From Erysipelotrichaceae bacterium (GTDB lineage Bacteria; Bacillota_I; Bacilli_A; Erysipelotrichales; Erysipelotrichaceae), in NCBI GenBank assembly GCA_017404785.1, contig JAFRBQ010000022.1, positions 1 through 43,531 of the forward strand: DNA of 43,531 nucleotides, read 5' to 3'. Below are positions 7,904 through 16,403 of the stretch, in pieces. A program made the translations under genes and the position numbers. The notes below the pieces were generated by a model that did not search any database, was not told the DNA's origin, and was given only the letters and a program-made list of their open reading frames with translations. The number at the start of each line of letters is the position of its first letter. The stretch's first letter is position 1.

Positions 7904-8425
7904 ATGAAAGCTGAAGCTTTGGAAGTCTTTAAAAACAGACGTGCTATCCGTGCTTATAAGAAACAGCAGATCACCGATGAAGAACTCGATGCGGTCCTGG
8001 AGGCCGGTACCTATGCACCGACCGGTGCAGGGACGCAGGGCTGCAAGATCATTGCCGTCCAGACTCCGGAATATGTTGAAAGAGTCGATGCCTTGAATGC
8101 CAAGGTTATCGGAAAGGAAGGTCACCCGTACTATGGCGCACCGACGATCGTGCTGATATTTGAAACCAGCGAATGCAAGACCCACACGCTTGATGGTGCA
8201 GCAGTCTGCACGAACATGCTGAACGCTGCCTATGCTCTGGGACTTGGATCATGCTGGATCAACAGATGCCAGCAGATGTTTGAAATGGAAGAAGGAAAGC
8301 AGCTTCTGAAAGAGTGGGGGATAAGTGAAGATCTAGTCGGTGTCGCTTCATTCTCTCTGGGTTATCCTGATTGCGAACATCCTCAGGCAAAGCCTAGAAA
8401 GAAAGACTATATCCTGAAAGTATAG
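7904..8425 (+). CDS. Nitroreductase-family flavoprotein
   Basis: A 173-residue FMN-dependent NAD(P)H oxidoreductase of the nitroreductase superfamily. Visible family features are the N-terminal RRAIRAYKKQQI segment (FMN phosphate contact), the YAPTGAGTQ segment corresponding to the usual APSGxNxQ, and the late GLGSCWIN region. It lacks a ferredoxin domain. SD AGGAGG is 7 bases before the ATG; the frame is open upstream without support. It is a single-gene unit ending in a terminator. A second nitroreductase lies at 25059-25553. The substrate cannot be read from sequence. Confidence 0.88.
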   Translation: MKAEALEVFKNRRAIRAYKKQQITDEELDAVLEAGTYAPTGAGTQGCKIIAVQTPEYVERVDALNAKVIGKEGHPYYGAPTIVLIFETSECKTHTLDGAAVCTNMLNAAYALGLGSCWINRCQQMFEMEEGKQLLKEWGISEDLVGVASFSLGYPDCEHPQAKPRKKDYILKV

Positions 8426-8430
8426 AAACG

Positions 8431-8462
8431 AAACCTGAGATCATCATGATTTCAGGTTTTTT
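8431..8462 (+). terminator. Intrinsic terminator after nitroreductase
   Basis: AAACCTGA (8431-8438) pairs with TCAGGTTT (8452-8459), followed by T residues. Confidence 0.85.
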
Positions 8463-8601
8463 ATTTCTTCATAAAAAAGTAATGTGGAAAAATATTACCT
8501 TGATATTTATTTCGTATATAGAGAAACACGGATCAGAAAATCGTGATAAACACTGAGTATCTTTGTGATCACACTCATTTTTAAGGATCTGTCATGGTTC
8601 T

Positions 8602-8627
8602 CAGTTTTCCACAATTGTGGAAAACTG
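8602..8627. promoter_or_regulatory. 26-bp perfect palindrome with DnaA-box-like halves
   Basis: The sequence is a perfect inverted repeat centred between 8614 and 8615, with each arm reading CAGTTTTCCACAA; the pairing continues for four more base pairs after a 2-base bulge. Each half contains TTTTCCACA, one base from the DnaA box TTATCCACA. A third copy, in the TGTGGAAAA orientation, lies at 8483-8491. There is no T-run, so it is not a terminator. It lies about 80 bases upstream of the small gene at 8705, so an operator role is equally possible. Confidence 0.55.
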
Positions 8628-8704
8628 TGAGAATAAATTGAGACAATATCGTTAATCTTCTGCCTGTATTTTCCCTGTATAGTAAAACCGGAAGGAGAAA
8701 ATAA

Positions 8705-8884
8705 ATGAGGCTGGCGCTCACTACAATCGCGCATATCCTGGAATCCACAGGAATGAACCGTATAGAAACAAATCAGTTACTGGCTAGATTTCTCCAAGAA
8801 GAGGCATTCGATTATGTCGAATGCATGAAAGATGATTTCAAACAATGCGATCATCCTGAAGGATTCCCGGTTATGCGTTCATAA
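8705..8884 (+). CDS. Small uncharacterised protein, 59 residues
   Basis: An open frame of 59 codons with SD AAGGAG seven bases before the ATG and its own terminator downstream (8921-8949), so it is probably a real gene. The product begins MRLALTTIAHILESTGMN and contains two cysteines near the C-terminal half (VECMKDDF, KQCDHPEG). No membrane segment or known motif is evident. TATAGT at 8678-8683 is a possible -10. The 26-bp palindrome lies just upstream and may control it. The family is unknown. Confidence 0.55.
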   Translation: MRLALTTIAHILESTGMNRIETNQLLARFLQEEAFDYVECMKDDFKQCDHPEGFPVMRS

Positions 8885-8918
8885 AGTATTTTTCAGATGA
8901 TCAATACTGCTTTGAAAA

Positions 8919-8949
8919 AAAACTGTCCATACGAGCTGGACGGTTTTTT
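8919..8949 (+). terminator. Intrinsic terminator
   Basis: AACTGTCCA (8921-8929) pairs with TGGACGGTT (8937-8945), one G-T pair, followed by a T-run. It closes the unit carrying the 59-residue gene. Confidence 0.85.
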
Positions 8950-9031
8950 CTTTATTGAATTTCAAACACGTTCAATTGAAATAGAAAAGCAGGCATTTTT
9001 AGTCTATAATACATAAAGACAGGGAGAAGAA

Positions 9032-10168
9032 ATGGATACTAAGAAAATTGGAATTATCAGTCTGATTGGAATCCTTGTTGTGGCCTGTACGGCATATTTC
9101 TCATACAACGCAGGTCAAAACAAGGGTTTCAGTATAAAAGAAGAAGAATATAAAGCTGAAAGGGAATACCTTTGTAATCTCAATCGCGGTGATCTTGAAC
9201 ATCTTGATCTGACTTCCGACAAGTTTTATCTGATCGGACACAAGAGTCCTGATGCCGATACGGTCATCAGCGCGATCGCCGGTGCAAGACTTTTCAAGGC
9301 TCTGGGTTTCAACGCCATTCCGGCAATAGCCGAGAAAGCTGATTTTGAAAGCCAGTACATTCTGGAAAAGGCCGGTGTTGAAGAACCGGAGATCCTCTAT
9401 GATGTATCGGGTCTGGATATCATGATGGTCGACCACAACGAGTATAATCAGGCTGCTGACGGCATGCAGGACGCGCATATCATCGGTATCATTGATCACC
9501 ATGGTGTGGGTTCGGTTACGACTGGCAATGTCATCTATGGCACCACGAGACCGATCGGTGCCGTGTGTACGATCATGTGGATGAATTATCTCAATTATGG
9601 TGTTGAGATCGATCAGAATACAGCCTTCCTGTTACTAGCAGCGATCCTCTCCGATACCGGGAACCTCGTTGGAACATTTACGACTTCCGCCGATGTTGAA
9701 GCTGTAAAATCCCTGAGCAAGATCGCCGGTGTTGAAGATACGGATGCCTTCTATAAAGAGATGTATGCCGAAAAGCTTTCCTACAGAGGAATGAGCGATC
9801 TTGAGATCCTGCTGGCCGATTACAAGGGATATGAAGCAGGCAATGTCAAATTCGGTATTGCCCTGGCCAATGCGATCGATGAGGAATCGGCAGCCAAACT
9901 GGCCAAGCGACTTGCGGCAGTACTGCCTGAAGGCTTTGAAAGCAAGGATGTCGATCTCATGTATGCTGAAGTCAGCATCAGAGAAGAAGGCGTGAAGATC
10001 GACTACATCGTCCCTGTTGACGATTACTCCAAGAAGGTGTTTGAAGATGCCTTCCCTGATTACGATGAATATGACGGAACTTCCTTTATTTTCCGCAGCG
10101 GTTTAGGCCGCAAGACCAAGTTTGTACCTGGCCTGACGGATTTTCTGGTAAGTTATCCGCATGAATAA
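9032..10168 (+). CDS. Family II (Mn-type) inorganic pyrophosphatase with an N-terminal export anchor
   Basis: The 378-residue protein carries the full DHH-phosphoesterase pyrophosphatase set: GHKSPDADT near residue 70, MMVDHNE, IIDHHGV, ILSDTGN, and the C-terminal phosphate-binding GRKTKFVPG. Enzymes of this family hydrolyse pyrophosphate to phosphate in the cytosol and are about 310 residues. Here about 60 residues are added in front: KK, a hydrophobic stretch (residues 6-18) and a lipobox-like VVAC with cysteine 19. This predicts a lipoprotein or membrane-anchored enzyme acting outside the membrane, which is unusual. SD AGGGAG and TATAAT (9005-9010) precede it. A HAD phosphatase with the same type of anchor follows 19 bases later. 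Confidence 0.88.
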   Translation: MDTKKIGIISLIGILVVACTAYFSYNAGQNKGFSIKEEEYKAEREYLCNLNRGDLEHLDLTSDKFYLIGHKSPDADTVISAIAGARLFKALGFNAIPAIAEKADFESQYILEKAGVEEPEILYDVSGLDIMMVDHNEYNQAADGMQDAHIIGIIDHHGVGSVTTGNVIYGTTRPIGAVCTIMWMNYLNYGVEIDQNTAFLLLAAILSDTGNLVGTFTTSADVEAVKSLSKIAGVEDTDAFYKEMYAEKLSYRGMSDLEILLADYKGYEAGNVKFGIALANAIDEESAAKLAKRLAAVLPEGFESKDVDLMYAEVSIREEGVKIDYIVPVDDYSKKVFEDAFPDYDEYDGTSFIFRSGLGRKTKFVPGLTDFLVSYPHE

Positions 10169-10187
10169 AACTGAAAGGATTTGAAAT

Positions 10188-11294
10188 ATGGAAAACAATA
10201 GAAACGAAAGTGGCTGGAAGATCATTGCGATCTGTGCTATGGCAATGATGACGGTAGTATCCTGCCTGTATGCAAGCGTCATCAACAAGAAAGAACCGGC
10301 GCCTGTTCCTGAAACAGAACCGGCCCCAGAAGCAAACTGGCTCTCATTATGGAACGATGATGCCAGAGCCAAGAAAGAACTCATGGAATTCATGGCTGCC
10401 ATCACTGAAGAAGGCGGTCCTGACTATATTCCGGTAGAAAACCGTGTCGCTGTATTTGACCTCGATGGAACACTGTTCTGTGAAACTGATCCGGTCTACT
10501 TTGACCACATGCTGTTCATGCACAGAGTGAAAGAAGATCCGAACTACAAGGCTACGGAATTTGATCTGGAAGTTGCCGAAAAAGTCCAGGAATTCATTGA
10601 TACCGGTTCCTACCCGGAAGGGCTTGATAACCTGCATGGTCAGGGTGTTGCCGAGTCTTTTGCCGGCATGACCATCAAGGAATTCTATGACTATGTCAAG
10701 GAATTCGGCAAGACTCCTTCACCAGGCTACAACAATATGAACAGAGGCGATGCCTTCTATCTGCCGATGGTCGAGATCATTGAATATCTGCAGGAAAATC
10801 AGTTCAAGACCTATATCGTATCCGGTACTGACCGTCTGATCCTCAGGGGCGCTCTGTCCGGTCTTGATTTCATGCACATCCCTGCCAACCAGATCATCGG
10901 TTCCGATGAACTGCTGGTCTCTCCAAAACAGGGCGATGCGGATGGACTTGATTATGTCTTCACCAGTGACGATGAACTCGTCCTGGCTGGCAAATTCATC
11001 ATTAAAAACCTCAAGATGAACAAGGTCACTGTCATTGCGCAGGAGATCGGCATGCAGCCTGTACTGTCATTTGGCAACTCATCAGGTGACTACAGCATGG
11101 CTACCTACACCATCTCCAACAACCCTTACAGATCACTGGCTTTCATGCTGTGCTGTGATGATACCGTAAGAGAAAACGGCAACGAAGAAAAAGCTCAGAA
11201 GATGGTCGAAGCCTGTGAAAAGAACGGCTGGATCCCAATTTCCATGAAGAATGACTGGTCAACCATCTACGGTGCAGAAGTGACCAGAAAATAA
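10188..11294 (+). CDS. Exported HAD-superfamily phosphatase
   Basis: The 368-residue protein has an N-terminal hydrophobic segment ending in VVSC (cysteine 26, lipobox-like), a proline/glutamate-rich linker (residues 36-50) and a HAD domain. Motif I is VFDLDGTLF with both aspartates, motif II is YIVSGTDR, motif III is a lysine in the FIIKNLKMNK region, and motif IV is FGNSSGDYSM. All catalytic residues appear present. The fold resembles phosphoserine-phosphatase-like or class B/C-like phosphatases; the substrate is unknown. It is co-transcribed with the pyrophosphatase upstream and ends at a terminator. Together they could release phosphate outside the cell (inference). Confidence 0.82.
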   Translation: MENNRNESGWKIIAICAMAMMTVVSCLYASVINKKEPAPVPETEPAPEANWLSLWNDDARAKKELMEFMAAITEEGGPDYIPVENRVAVFDLDGTLFCETDPVYFDHMLFMHRVKEDPNYKATEFDLEVAEKVQEFIDTGSYPEGLDNLHGQGVAESFAGMTIKEFYDYVKEFGKTPSPGYNNMNRGDAFYLPMVEIIEYLQENQFKTYIVSGTDRLILRGALSGLDFMHIPANQIIGSDELLVSPKQGDADGLDYVFTSDDELVLAGKFIIKNLKMNKVTVIAQEIGMQPVLSFGNSSGDYSMATYTISNNPYRSLAFMLCCDDTVRENGNEEKAQKMVEACEKNGWIPISMKNDWSTIYGAEVTRK

Positions 11295-11316
11295 TCATCG
11301 ATCAACAGAATTCATT

Positions 11317-11341
11317 AAGCTCTGATAATCAGAGCTTTTTG
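11317..11341 (+). terminator. Intrinsic terminator
   Basis: AAGCTCTGA (11317-11325) pairs perfectly with TCAGAGCTT (11329-11337), loop TAA, then T residues. Confidence 0.9.
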
Positions 11342-11521
11342 TATGCTTTGGTTTATTATTTGTAATGAACAATTATCTGATACTGTTTAAGTTAAAACGG
11401 ACAATAAATAGTATAATTAAAGCAGTCAGTATATTTTATATAGATAACCATTAATCAGTGTCCCGGTATATTTTCAAGACCCTGATGATCTGATTTTATA
11501 GACGAGGGGGAGCAGTTTCGG

Positions 11522-13150
11522 ATGCGATCGATTCGAACAAAATTCACATTACTCACAATCAGTGTTTTGATAGTTGCCATGTCGATCGTAACGCTCATCG
11601 GAGTTTATTCTGTCCAGAAGCTTGGCAGGACCGATGCCGACCAGATGATGCATCTGATGTGCACGACCGGAGCGCTCAATCTGGACGCATATTTTGATGA
11701 TGTTGAACATTCTGTCAAGACTGTCGCGACCCTGGTTCAGGAAAGCCTTGAAAAGATGTCGTATGAAGAGCTCGATGAGCAGATCGAAAGAGCCCGCAGT
11801 CTTTTTGACAAAGTCGCCTATAACACCAATGGTGTACTTACGTATTATTTCCGTATCGATCCGGAAGTATCCAAAACAGCCAAAGGTTTCTGGTATGTGA
11901 ATCTCGACGGCAATGGTTTTGTGGAACATGAAGTCACGGATATCAGCCAGTATGATACTAACGATACCTCCAAGCTTGTCTGGTTTACAGTACCGAAAGC
12001 GACCGGAAAGGGTCTGTGGCTTCCGCCTTACTTTACGGAAGGTATAGATATCAGAGTCATCTCCTATAATGTACCGGTATACAGGGAAGAACGCTTTATC
12101 GGGGTCATCGGTATCGAGATCGATTATGAGACCATGGCCAACGAAGTCGAGAATATAAAACTCTTCGATGACGGTTATGCCTTTATCCTTGATGCGGATT
12201 CAAATGTCATCTACCATCCGGATCTTGATTCAACACTGGTCTATGGAGACAAGATCGCCGTCGATGAACCGGACAAGGTCCTGGGTGAAAATCACATCCA
12301 ATACAACTTCAACGGGGTTGAAAAGGAAGCGGTCTGGCGTCCGTTAGGTAACGGAATGCGTCTGTATGTATCGGTTCCGGTAGTCGAGATCAACAGGAGC
12401 TGGCATAATCTTGTTTCCAACATCCTTGCGGTCTCATTGATCATTCTGAGTTTGGCCGGTCTGATCGTAAGCAGATTTGCGGATCGCTTGACCAAACCGT
12501 TAAGCGATCTTACGGAAGCAGCCAAGAAAGTTGAAAAGGGTGACTATGAATTTTCACTTAACTATAAAAAGAATGATGAGATTGGAATCCTGACCAATAC
12601 CTTCAAGCAGCTTGCCTCGCACACCAAGGATAATATCAGCAATCTGAACAAGAAAGTCTATGTGGATGCCCTGACTTCGGTCAGAAACAAGGCAGGATAT
12701 AGCGATGCGATCGCAAAACTGCAGGCCCAGATCGACGATCCGAAAGGAAAGCTGGAGTTTGCGTTTGGCGTCTTCGACTGCGATAATCTTAAATATATAA
12801 ATGACAGTTTCGGCCATGACAAGGGCGATGCTTATCTAAAGGCAGCCAGTTCTTTGATCTGCAGGATCTTCAAGCACTCTCCGGTCTACAGGATCGGTGG
12901 CGATGAATTTGCGGTCATCCTGCAGAATGAAGACTACAATAACAGAGAGGAACTGATGAAACAGTTCAGAGAGGCTGAAGCCGAGATCAGCAGTAAACAG
13001 GCCAATAAATGGGATCAGGTGAATGTGGCGATGGGACTTGCGGTCTATGATCCGAAGACCGATCCGTCAGTGATCGACGTTGCCAGACGTGCCGATCAGA
13101 AAATGTATGAAAATAAGCGTTTCAGAAAAGAACAGAATTCTGAAATCTAG
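11522..13150 (+). CDS. dCACHE-HAMP-GGDEF diguanylate cyclase
   Basis: A 542-residue membrane sensor likely to make c-di-GMP from GTP. Order: transmembrane segment (about 10-30), extracellular double CACHE domain (about 35-290, with FWYVNLDGNG and GVIGIEIDYE typical of small-ligand sensors), second transmembrane segment (about 297-318), HAMP (starting LTKPLSDL), and GGDEF domain from about 380. The catalytic motif is intact at about residue 458 (YRIGGDEFAVIL). The position of the inhibitory RxxD site just upstream does not contain it, so product inhibition may be absent. It starts after a G-rich SD and is followed 25 bases later by an EAL protein. Confidence 0.92.
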   Translation: MRSIRTKFTLLTISVLIVAMSIVTLIGVYSVQKLGRTDADQMMHLMCTTGALNLDAYFDDVEHSVKTVATLVQESLEKMSYEELDEQIERARSLFDKVAYNTNGVLTYYFRIDPEVSKTAKGFWYVNLDGNGFVEHEVTDISQYDTNDTSKLVWFTVPKATGKGLWLPPYFTEGIDIRVISYNVPVYREERFIGVIGIEIDYETMANEVENIKLFDDGYAFILDADSNVIYHPDLDSTLVYGDKIAVDEPDKVLGENHIQYNFNGVEKEAVWRPLGNGMRLYVSVPVVEINRSWHNLVSNILAVSLIILSLAGLIVSRFADRLTKPLSDLTEAAKKVEKGDYEFSLNYKKNDEIGILTNTFKQLASHTKDNISNLNKKVYVDALTSVRNKAGYSDAIAKLQAQIDDPKGKLEFAFGVFDCDNLKYINDSFGHDKGDAYLKAASSLICRIFKHSPVYRIGGDEFAVILQNEDYNNREELMKQFREAEAEISSKQANKWDQVNVAMGLAVYDPKTDPSVIDVARRADQKMYENKRFRKEQNSEI

Positions 13151-13175
13151 GATAAAGGAAAGGATGGGACATTGT

Positions 13176-15383
13176 ATGAAAACAATGAAGAAAGCAAAAA
13201 AGATCCTGATGGCTTTTGCAGGTATCGTTATTGTTTTGTCGTGCGTTCTCATTCCTTTTAAGGTCACTTGCGAAGATAACAATACGATCGTTGTCGGTGT
13301 ACCGGCTGATCGCTGCCCGATCTTCTATATCGATAAGAAAAGTAATGATATTACCGGTATCGGTGTAGATCTGATGGTCTATGCGGCAAAGAAGGCCGGT
13401 TACAATGTGACATTCAAAGTCATTCAAGAAAAAAGTCTAAAGGATGCCCTGGACAATCCTGAATATGATCTGCTCATGCCTTTTGGCAGTGCCGTTGACA
13501 GCAGTTCAGGAAAGGCCAGCATCGTTTCCGATAATCTCATGCAGACACCGTTTACCCTGGTCACAAAGGGCAACAGCATCCTTCCTTCGCTCAATTCTCT
13601 GCATGTCGGCATGCTGTCATCTCTGGCAGCGGGGGCCGAGACAGTAAAAAACATATATCCGGGTATGGAGATCAGTTTCTATGAAAACATGGCTGATTGC
13701 GTAAAGGCACTTCGCAATGGTGAAGTGGATGCCTTGCTTCATAATTCCTATGTCTGGAGCTATATACTGCAGAAACCTGCCTATAAGGATCTGAGTGTTC
13801 AGCCGGCTGCCATGTTCTCCATGGATTTCCGGGTCGGAACACTTGATGATCCAAAAGGTCAGGAACTGATCGCAAAACTAAACAATGGTATTGGCGAAAT
13901 AGATGATACCAAGCGTCAGGCCATCATTCTGGATCACACTTCCAGAAAACTCTATCAGTATGATCTTTCCGATTATCTCTACCAGTATGGCATGTTCATG
14001 CTGGCAGGTGCGCTTATCGCCGTTTTGCTGGCGATCTTTGTCATACAGCGGATCCGTATGGTCCGCAAGTGGCATGAACAGAAGATGCAGCAGATGATGG
14101 ACCACGATTCTCTGACCGGTCTATTGAGCATGAACGGCTTCCGCAAGAGAGTGGAGGAACTGCTGCACAAATATCCGGACACACCTTATTTCCTTTCCTA
14201 CAACAACATCCGTGATTTCAAATTCATCAATGATTCCTTGGGCCGTGAAGCCGGTGATGAACTGCTCAAGTTCTGGGCTGCAAAATCAATGGAAAATCTT
14301 TCCAAAGAATATGAAGCGATCGGCAGGACTGAAGGCGATCATTTTGTTGTCCTGAGACGGATCAAGAATGATGAAAACATGACTGATGACGTCGAAAAAG
14401 TCTTCACACCGGTGGAGAATTACTTCATCAATCAGGGAAAAGATCACAGAGTCAAGATCATCAGCGGTATCTATGTTCTGACACCTAAGGATTTCAGAAA
14501 GATTGATGTCGACCATATGCTGGATCTGGCCAGAGTTGCAGAAAGAAGGATCAGAGACAACCGTAAGAGCGATCATGAATTCTATAACCCGGAACAGTGG
14601 CAGAAAGGCAAGCGGATTGCAGAGATCATCAACTACCTTCCTTCAGCAATTGAAGCAGGAGATATTCAGGTCTGGTATCAGCCACAGATCGATTACGCCA
14701 AAAAGAAGATCATCGGCGCCGAAGCACTGTGCCGTTGGGATCACACCAAGCTTGGCTGGCTCTATCCTTTTGATTTCATTTCGACTCTGGAAGAAGCCGG
14801 TCTCATATATGATCTGGACAGTTTTGTCTGGGAAAGAGTCTGTCAGGATCTTGACCGCTGGAATAAACAGGGCTATCGAAGATCTGTTTCCGTCAACGTA
14901 TCACGTGACGACATTCAGGAGGGAAGAGACATCTGCGCTCATTTCCTTGAACTGATCCATAAATACGATCTTTCTGCTGAGCAGCTGCATATTGAGATAA
15001 CCGAAACTGCCTATGTTGAAAATCCGGCATATCTGATCGAAACTACAGAAAAGCTAAGAACCAGTGGTTTCCAGGTAGAGATGGATGATTTTGGCAGCGG
15101 CTATTCTTCATTGCATATGCTCAAGGATGTTCCGATCGATCGCATCAAGCTCGATCTGCATTTCCTGACGGAATCAGGCGATCTGGAAAAGAGCAGAACG
15201 ATCGTCAGCAGTATGATCCAGATGATCAATCAGTTGAACATGGAGATGATAGCTGAAGGTGTAGAAACTGTTGAACAGGCCGACTTCCTTTTAAGCAAGG
15301 GCTGCTACGAGATGCAGGGCTACTATTTCCATAAACCGATGCCGGTGCAGGATCTTGAAGCATTGCTGGAAAAAGAAAAATAA
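13176..15383 (+). CDS. SBP_bac_3-GGDEF-EAL membrane phosphodiesterase
   Basis: A 735-residue sensor likely to hydrolyse c-di-GMP. Order: signal anchor (about 10-28), extracellular solute-binding domain of the amino-acid-binding type (about 36-260, TIVVGVPADRCPIFY, GIGVDLMVYAAKKAGY), transmembrane segment (about 270-290), a degenerate GGDEF domain (EGDHF at about 386, so no cyclase activity expected) and an EAL domain (about 490-730). The EAL residues are intact: AEALCRW, VNVSRDD, IEITETA, MDDFGSGYSS, AEGVET. I prefer the ATG at 13176 (SD spacing 11); the ATG at 13164 is an alternative. It ends 12 bases before yhfZ, so it may sense the yhf pathway substrate (inference). Confidence 0.9.
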   Translation: MKTMKKAKKILMAFAGIVIVLSCVLIPFKVTCEDNNTIVVGVPADRCPIFYIDKKSNDITGIGVDLMVYAAKKAGYNVTFKVIQEKSLKDALDNPEYDLLMPFGSAVDSSSGKASIVSDNLMQTPFTLVTKGNSILPSLNSLHVGMLSSLAAGAETVKNIYPGMEISFYENMADCVKALRNGEVDALLHNSYVWSYILQKPAYKDLSVQPAAMFSMDFRVGTLDDPKGQELIAKLNNGIGEIDDTKRQAIILDHTSRKLYQYDLSDYLYQYGMFMLAGALIAVLLAIFVIQRIRMVRKWHEQKMQQMMDHDSLTGLLSMNGFRKRVEELLHKYPDTPYFLSYNNIRDFKFINDSLGREAGDELLKFWAAKSMENLSKEYEAIGRTEGDHFVVLRRIKNDENMTDDVEKVFTPVENYFINQGKDHRVKIISGIYVLTPKDFRKIDVDHMLDLARVAERRIRDNRKSDHEFYNPEQWQKGKRIAEIINYLPSAIEAGDIQVWYQPQIDYAKKKIIGAEALCRWDHTKLGWLYPFDFISTLEEAGLIYDLDSFVWERVCQDLDRWNKQGYRRSVSVNVSRDDIQEGRDICAHFLELIHKYDLSAEQLHIEITETAYVENPAYLIETTEKLRTSGFQVEMDDFGSGYSSLHMLKDVPIDRIKLDLHFLTESGDLEKSRTIVSSMIQMINQLNMEMIAEGVETVEQADFLLSKGCYEMQGYYFHKPMPVQDLEALLEKEK

Positions 15384-15395
15384 AGAGTTCATACA

Positions 15396-16316
15396 ATGAT
15401 CAAAGAGGAACTTTTAAGCAAGAACGGTACAGCGACCATGAAGCTGTCAAGAGAACTTTTGTCCTATTCGATCGGGGATAGGATACCGACCATCACCGAG
15501 TTCTCCAGTCAGATCTCTCTGGCCAGAGGTACGATCCAGAACGCCATGAGAAACCTGATCAATTCAGGAGCGGTAGCGATCGAATCCAAGGGCCACATGG
15601 GTTCCTATCTGCTCAGAAAAAACAACACCCTGTTACTGGAATTTGCCGGTATCACATATCTTGTCGGAGCGATGCCTTTGCCTTACTCAAAGCGTTATGA
15701 AGGACTGGCTTCCGGCATCATCATCTCAAGCGAAAATAAAAACAATACACCACTCAACCTTGCCTATATGCGCGGTGCCAAGAACCGTATGTCGATGGTC
15801 GATTACGGCCGCTATGACTTTGCGATCGTTTCCCGCTTTGCGGCAGAAAAATATATCCGCGAAAAGGGGACTCTGGAGATCACTATTTCCTTTGGCAGAG
15901 AATCATATACCGGCAAACATGTGCTGATGTTTCATGATTCCAGAAAAGACTCCATCGTTAACGGCATGAAGGTCGGCATCGATGAAGACTCCTATGATCA
16001 GATCGAACTGACCAGGATCGTCTGCAAGGACAGGAAGGTCGAATATGTGCCGATCGAATATTCAAGGACCATTGAATGCGTGCAGAACGGCGATATCGAT
16101 GCCACAGTCATGAACGTCGATGAAGTAACGGACAAGAAAGTCCCGATCCATTATGTGGATATCAAGGGCTATGACTATAACAATACCGAGGCTGTGATAG
16201 TATCTTCCCTGGAACATAAGGAGATCGGTTCACTGCTCAGGGAACAGATCGATATCGAGACGGTTCTAAGTGTTCAGAAACTGATCCTGGAAGACAAGAT
16301 CATTCCAAGATACTGA
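15396..16316 (+). CDS. yhfZ: YhfZ-family transcriptional regulator
   Basis: A 306-residue regulator with an N-terminal winged-helix of GntR-like type (PTITEFSSQISLARGTIQNAMRNL in the recognition region, residues about 30-55) and a C-terminal domain resembling a periplasmic binding fold (TYLVGAMPLPYSKRYEGLASG onwards). This matches YhfZ, the regulator of the enterobacterial yhf cluster. It begins the gene set found in that cluster and probably controls it in response to a small ligand. It starts only 12 bases after the EAL gene, so it is probably cotranscribed with the c-di-GMP pair. Confidence 0.85.
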   Translation: MIKEELLSKNGTATMKLSRELLSYSIGDRIPTITEFSSQISLARGTIQNAMRNLINSGAVAIESKGHMGSYLLRKNNTLLLEFAGITYLVGAMPLPYSKRYEGLASGIIISSENKNNTPLNLAYMRGAKNRMSMVDYGRYDFAIVSRFAAEKYIREKGTLEITISFGRESYTGKHVLMFHDSRKDSIVNGMKVGIDEDSYDQIELTRIVCKDRKVEYVPIEYSRTIECVQNGDIDATVMNVDEVTDKKVPIHYVDIKGYDYNNTEAVIVSSLEHKEIGSLLREQIDIETVLSVQKLILEDKIIPRY

Positions 16317-16342
16317 AAAGATCATAAAAACAGCTGAAAGGG

Positions 16343-16371
16343 TTTACAAATATATTCAGCAGCGTTAATAT
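16343..16371 (+). promoter_or_regulatory. Promoter for the yhf structural genes
   Basis: TTTACA (16343-16348) and TAATAT (16366-16371) are separated by exactly 17 bases, with the start of transcription predicted near 16378, about 25 bases before the next ATG. A short inverted repeat (GCTGAA / TTCAGC) overlaps the promoter at about 16332-16360 and could be an operator for YhfZ (inference). Confidence 0.6.
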
Positions 16372-16403
16372 ATATTTGAAAATACAAAATTTTGGATATT
16401 CAT

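Noticed and set aside
8483..8640. Chromosomal replication origin
   Set aside because: Only three DnaA-box-like sites, each one base off, no AT-rich unwinding region next to them and no dnaA/dnaN nearby.
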